Part shown: positions 5,011 to 6,366 of the stretch, in pieces | Numbering within the stretch: position 1 is the stretch's first letter | How the letters are laid out: the number at the start of each line of letters is the position of its first letter | Source of the DNA: Ignavibacteria bacterium | GTDB lineage: Bacteria; Bacteroidota; Ignavibacteria; Tepidaquicellales; OLB5 | Length of the DNA: 6,366 bases | NCBI GenBank assembly: GCA_027492415.1 | Contig: JAPUEV010000299.1 | Coordinates: forward strand, 1-6,366 | Direction: 5' to 3' | Made by a program: the position numbers and the translations under genes | The notes under the pieces: model-generated | Databases searched by the model: none | The model's input: the letters and a program-made list of their open reading frames with translations, nothing else | Told to the model about the DNA's origin: nothing

Positions 5011-5856
5011 ATGAATGAAATAAGTAAACAGAGAATTACAGAGGCAAAGAAGAATATCGGGTTATTCAGCCACCTTGATATTAAGGCAGCAGCAGTAACA
5101 GGCTCAATTGCAAAAGGATATGGTGATGATAATTCAGATATTGATACCATCATAATACTGAATAATAATCTAACCCAAACTGAATTTGACAGGATTGTAT
5201 GTGATGCAAAAGCTTCAGGGGGTGATCTTTACCACGGTTCTCCCAAAGAAGGATGTGCTGTTTATTATTACATAGATGGAGTGAGGTGTGATTTTGGATT
5301 CGGGCATTACAGTGAGACTAAAACATTAATAAACGAAATGCTTGAAAAGCCGGATATGGACCTCATGAAACACCTGCAGATATCAGGGCTTATAGATAGT
5401 TTTTTATTAAAGGATTCAGACTGGCTAAAACCCCTTGTAGAGAAAGCTGAAGATAATTTTTCAAAAGAACTGCAGGTAATGATGGTAAGCCATTTTAAGA
5501 AATTCCATCCTGAATGGGCTATTGAAAAAATGACAGTTGGCAGGGGAGATATCCTGTATTACTATGATTCACTTGTAGAAATGATTGGTAACATTATTGG
5601 TGTATTATGCGGGCTGAATAAATTCTACCACCCGGGTAAGCTGAAAGGTGTTGAACATACAATTGAAAAAATGAAAATACAGCCTCGTGATTTCATTAAA
5701 CGATATAACAATATTCTGGTCACTGAAAAATATGCAGCTTTAAAGGAATTGTTCAATTTAGTAAGGGAGACTTTTGACCTGATCGATGAACATCTGCCTG
5801 AAGTCAGCACTTCACGCTCGCGGGAAGTTTTGGAAATGGTACTGAGGAAATCATAA
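5011..5856 (+). CDS. Nucleotidyltransferase-fold protein (pol beta superfamily), substrate unknown
   Basis: A 281-residue cytoplasmic protein. The N-terminal third has the pol-beta nucleotidyltransferase signature: VTGSIAKGYGDDNSDID (29-45), with G31-S32 and the metal-binding pair D43/D45. A likely third carboxylate is D94 in GVRCDFGFG. The rest (about 115-281) is mostly helical and includes LYYYDSLVEMIGNIIGVLCG followed by LNKFYHPGK. This layout resembles DUF4037-type and aminoglycoside-nucleotidyltransferase-like proteins; I cannot tell whether it modifies a small molecule, RNA or protein. The start is forced: an in-frame TAA stands at 4993-4995 and no other start codon lies between it and 5011. 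It sits directly after the ATPase terminator and 43 bases before the phosphoesterase gene, with no terminator between, so those two may be co-transcribed. A specific drug-resistance role is not supported. Confidence 0.8.
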   Translation: MNEISKQRITEAKKNIGLFSHLDIKAAAVTGSIAKGYGDDNSDIDTIIILNNNLTQTEFDRIVCDAKASGGDLYHGSPKEGCAVYYYIDGVRCDFGFGHYSETKTLINEMLEKPDMDLMKHLQISGLIDSFLLKDSDWLKPLVEKAEDNFSKELQVMMVSHFKKFHPEWAIEKMTVGRGDILYYYDSLVEMIGNIIGVLCGLNKFYHPGKLKGVEHTIEKMKIQPRDFIKRYNNILVTEKYAALKELFNLVRETFDLIDEHLPEVSTSRSREVLEMVLRKS

Positions 5857-5899
5857 TCAAGGATCTAAAGTTAAACTCTAAATATTAAATATTAAGCAA

Positions 5900-6366
5900 A
5901 TGATTAAGATATTAATAATAATACTGTTTACAGGTTTAAGCGTTTATTCACAGAACTTTAAAGTAGCGATACTTGGGGATAGCAGAAGTGATGGAGAAGC
6001 AGGAACAGACGGGATTAACAAAGAAGTCCTTGAAAAGCTGACAAAAATGATAAATCAGTATAACCCGGATGCTGTATTTTTTACCGGTGATCTGACCCTG
6101 GGCTTGGAAAAAGAAGATGAAGAGGAAAATGATTCTTTAAACGTAAAGAATACAGTTAAAGAAGAAGATATTTACGGAAACGCATGGACTAAAGCAGGTT
6201 TTGTTTATAACAGTGTAGCATTTATAAAACAGTTAAATACTTTTTCCGAAATTTTAAACCGCAACCTGAAGGGAATCCCATTTTACCCGTTGATAGGAAA
6301 TCATGAAGCGGTAGGTCCGGACGCTATAACTAATTTTAAAGAACATTTCAAAATACAGAATATTGC
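5900..6366 (+). CDS. Exported metallophosphoesterase (calcineurin-like), N-terminal part
   Basis: The gene runs off the window after 155 complete codons. It begins MIKILIIILFTGLSVYSQN, a signal peptide with probable cleavage near residue 17-18, so the enzyme should act in the periplasm or outside. Metal-binding motifs of the PF00149 fold follow: LGDSR (25-29), FTGDL (61-65, with D64) and GNHE (133-136, with N134/H135). The first motif has DSR where most members have DxH, so the residue replacing the usual histidine ligand is R29. An acidic insertion (about 70-91, rich in Glu and Asp) separates the second and third motifs. Substrate cannot be judged without the C-terminal histidine motifs. The preceding gene ends 43 bases upstream; no promoter-like element or Shine-Dalgarno sequence is obvious. 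Confidence 0.8.
   Translation, partial: MIKILIIILFTGLSVYSQNFKVAILGDSRSDGEAGTDGINKEVLEKLTKMINQYNPDAVFFTGDLTLGLEKEDEEENDSLNVKNTVKEEDIYGNAWTKAGFVYNSVAFIKQLNTFSEILNRNLKGIPFYPLIGNHEAVGPDAITNFKEHFKIQNI

Noticed and set aside
5761..5800. Possible HEPN toxin motif at the end of the nucleotidyltransferase (R252...H261)
   Set aside because: The spacing is R-x8-H, not the R-x4-6-H of HEPN nucleases, and no separate small partner gene is present, so a MNT/HEPN toxin-antitoxin reading is unsupported.
1..6366. CRISPR array, tRNA, rRNA, insertion sequence or attachment site
   Set aside because: No regularly spaced long repeats, no tRNA-like cloverleaf or CCA end, no transposase and no long terminal inverted repeats were seen.

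Overview
All six complete or near-complete genes, and both partial genes at the edges, read on the + strand. The DNA is AT-rich, with very AT-rich spacers. Three things suggest the Bacteroidota/Chlorobi/Ignavibacteria group: promoter-like elements of the TTG-N20-TAnnTTTG type, start codons mostly lacking a clear Shine-Dalgarno sequence, and protein styles (a small lipoprotein with an 'NAPxGTKVTFEW' core; a secreted metallophosphoesterase starting with 'LGDSR'). This placement is an inference from pattern; no 16S or marker gene is present.

Layout. (1) 3-71: tail of an unidentified gene. (2) 72-210: spacer with a good promoter, an AT palindrome and a small hairpin. (3) 211-2236: dihydrolipoamide dehydrogenase, then an AhpE-like peroxiredoxin. 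This probable unit is closed by a strong terminator at 2255-2285. (4) 2298-3222: a second, PrxQ/BCP-type peroxiredoxin, then a small putative lipoprotein with its own promoter, closed by a strong terminator at 3249-3278. (5) 3338-4909: a HerA/FtsK-like P-loop ATPase of the YjgR (DUF853) family, with its own -7-like element upstream. A short 9-base tandem repeat and a hairpin terminator follow. (6) 5011-5856: a nucleotidyltransferase-fold protein whose start lies 5 bases beyond that hairpin. (7) 5900-end: the N-terminal part of an exported metallophosphoesterase. No gap between genes exceeds 300 bases.

How the genes may work together. The flavoenzyme and the two thiol peroxidases form a plausible redox/peroxide-defence cluster. 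No E1 or E2 subunit of a 2-oxoacid dehydrogenase is visible here, so the partner of the dehydrogenase is unknown. The ATPase, nucleotidyltransferase and phosphoesterase show no clear joint pathway. I see no CRISPR, tRNA, rRNA, transposase or recognisable defence island. The region looks mostly like ordinary chromosome. The most interesting parts are regulatory: terminators placed against the next gene's start, repeated promoter geometry, and a near-identical DNA block at the start of both peroxiredoxin genes.
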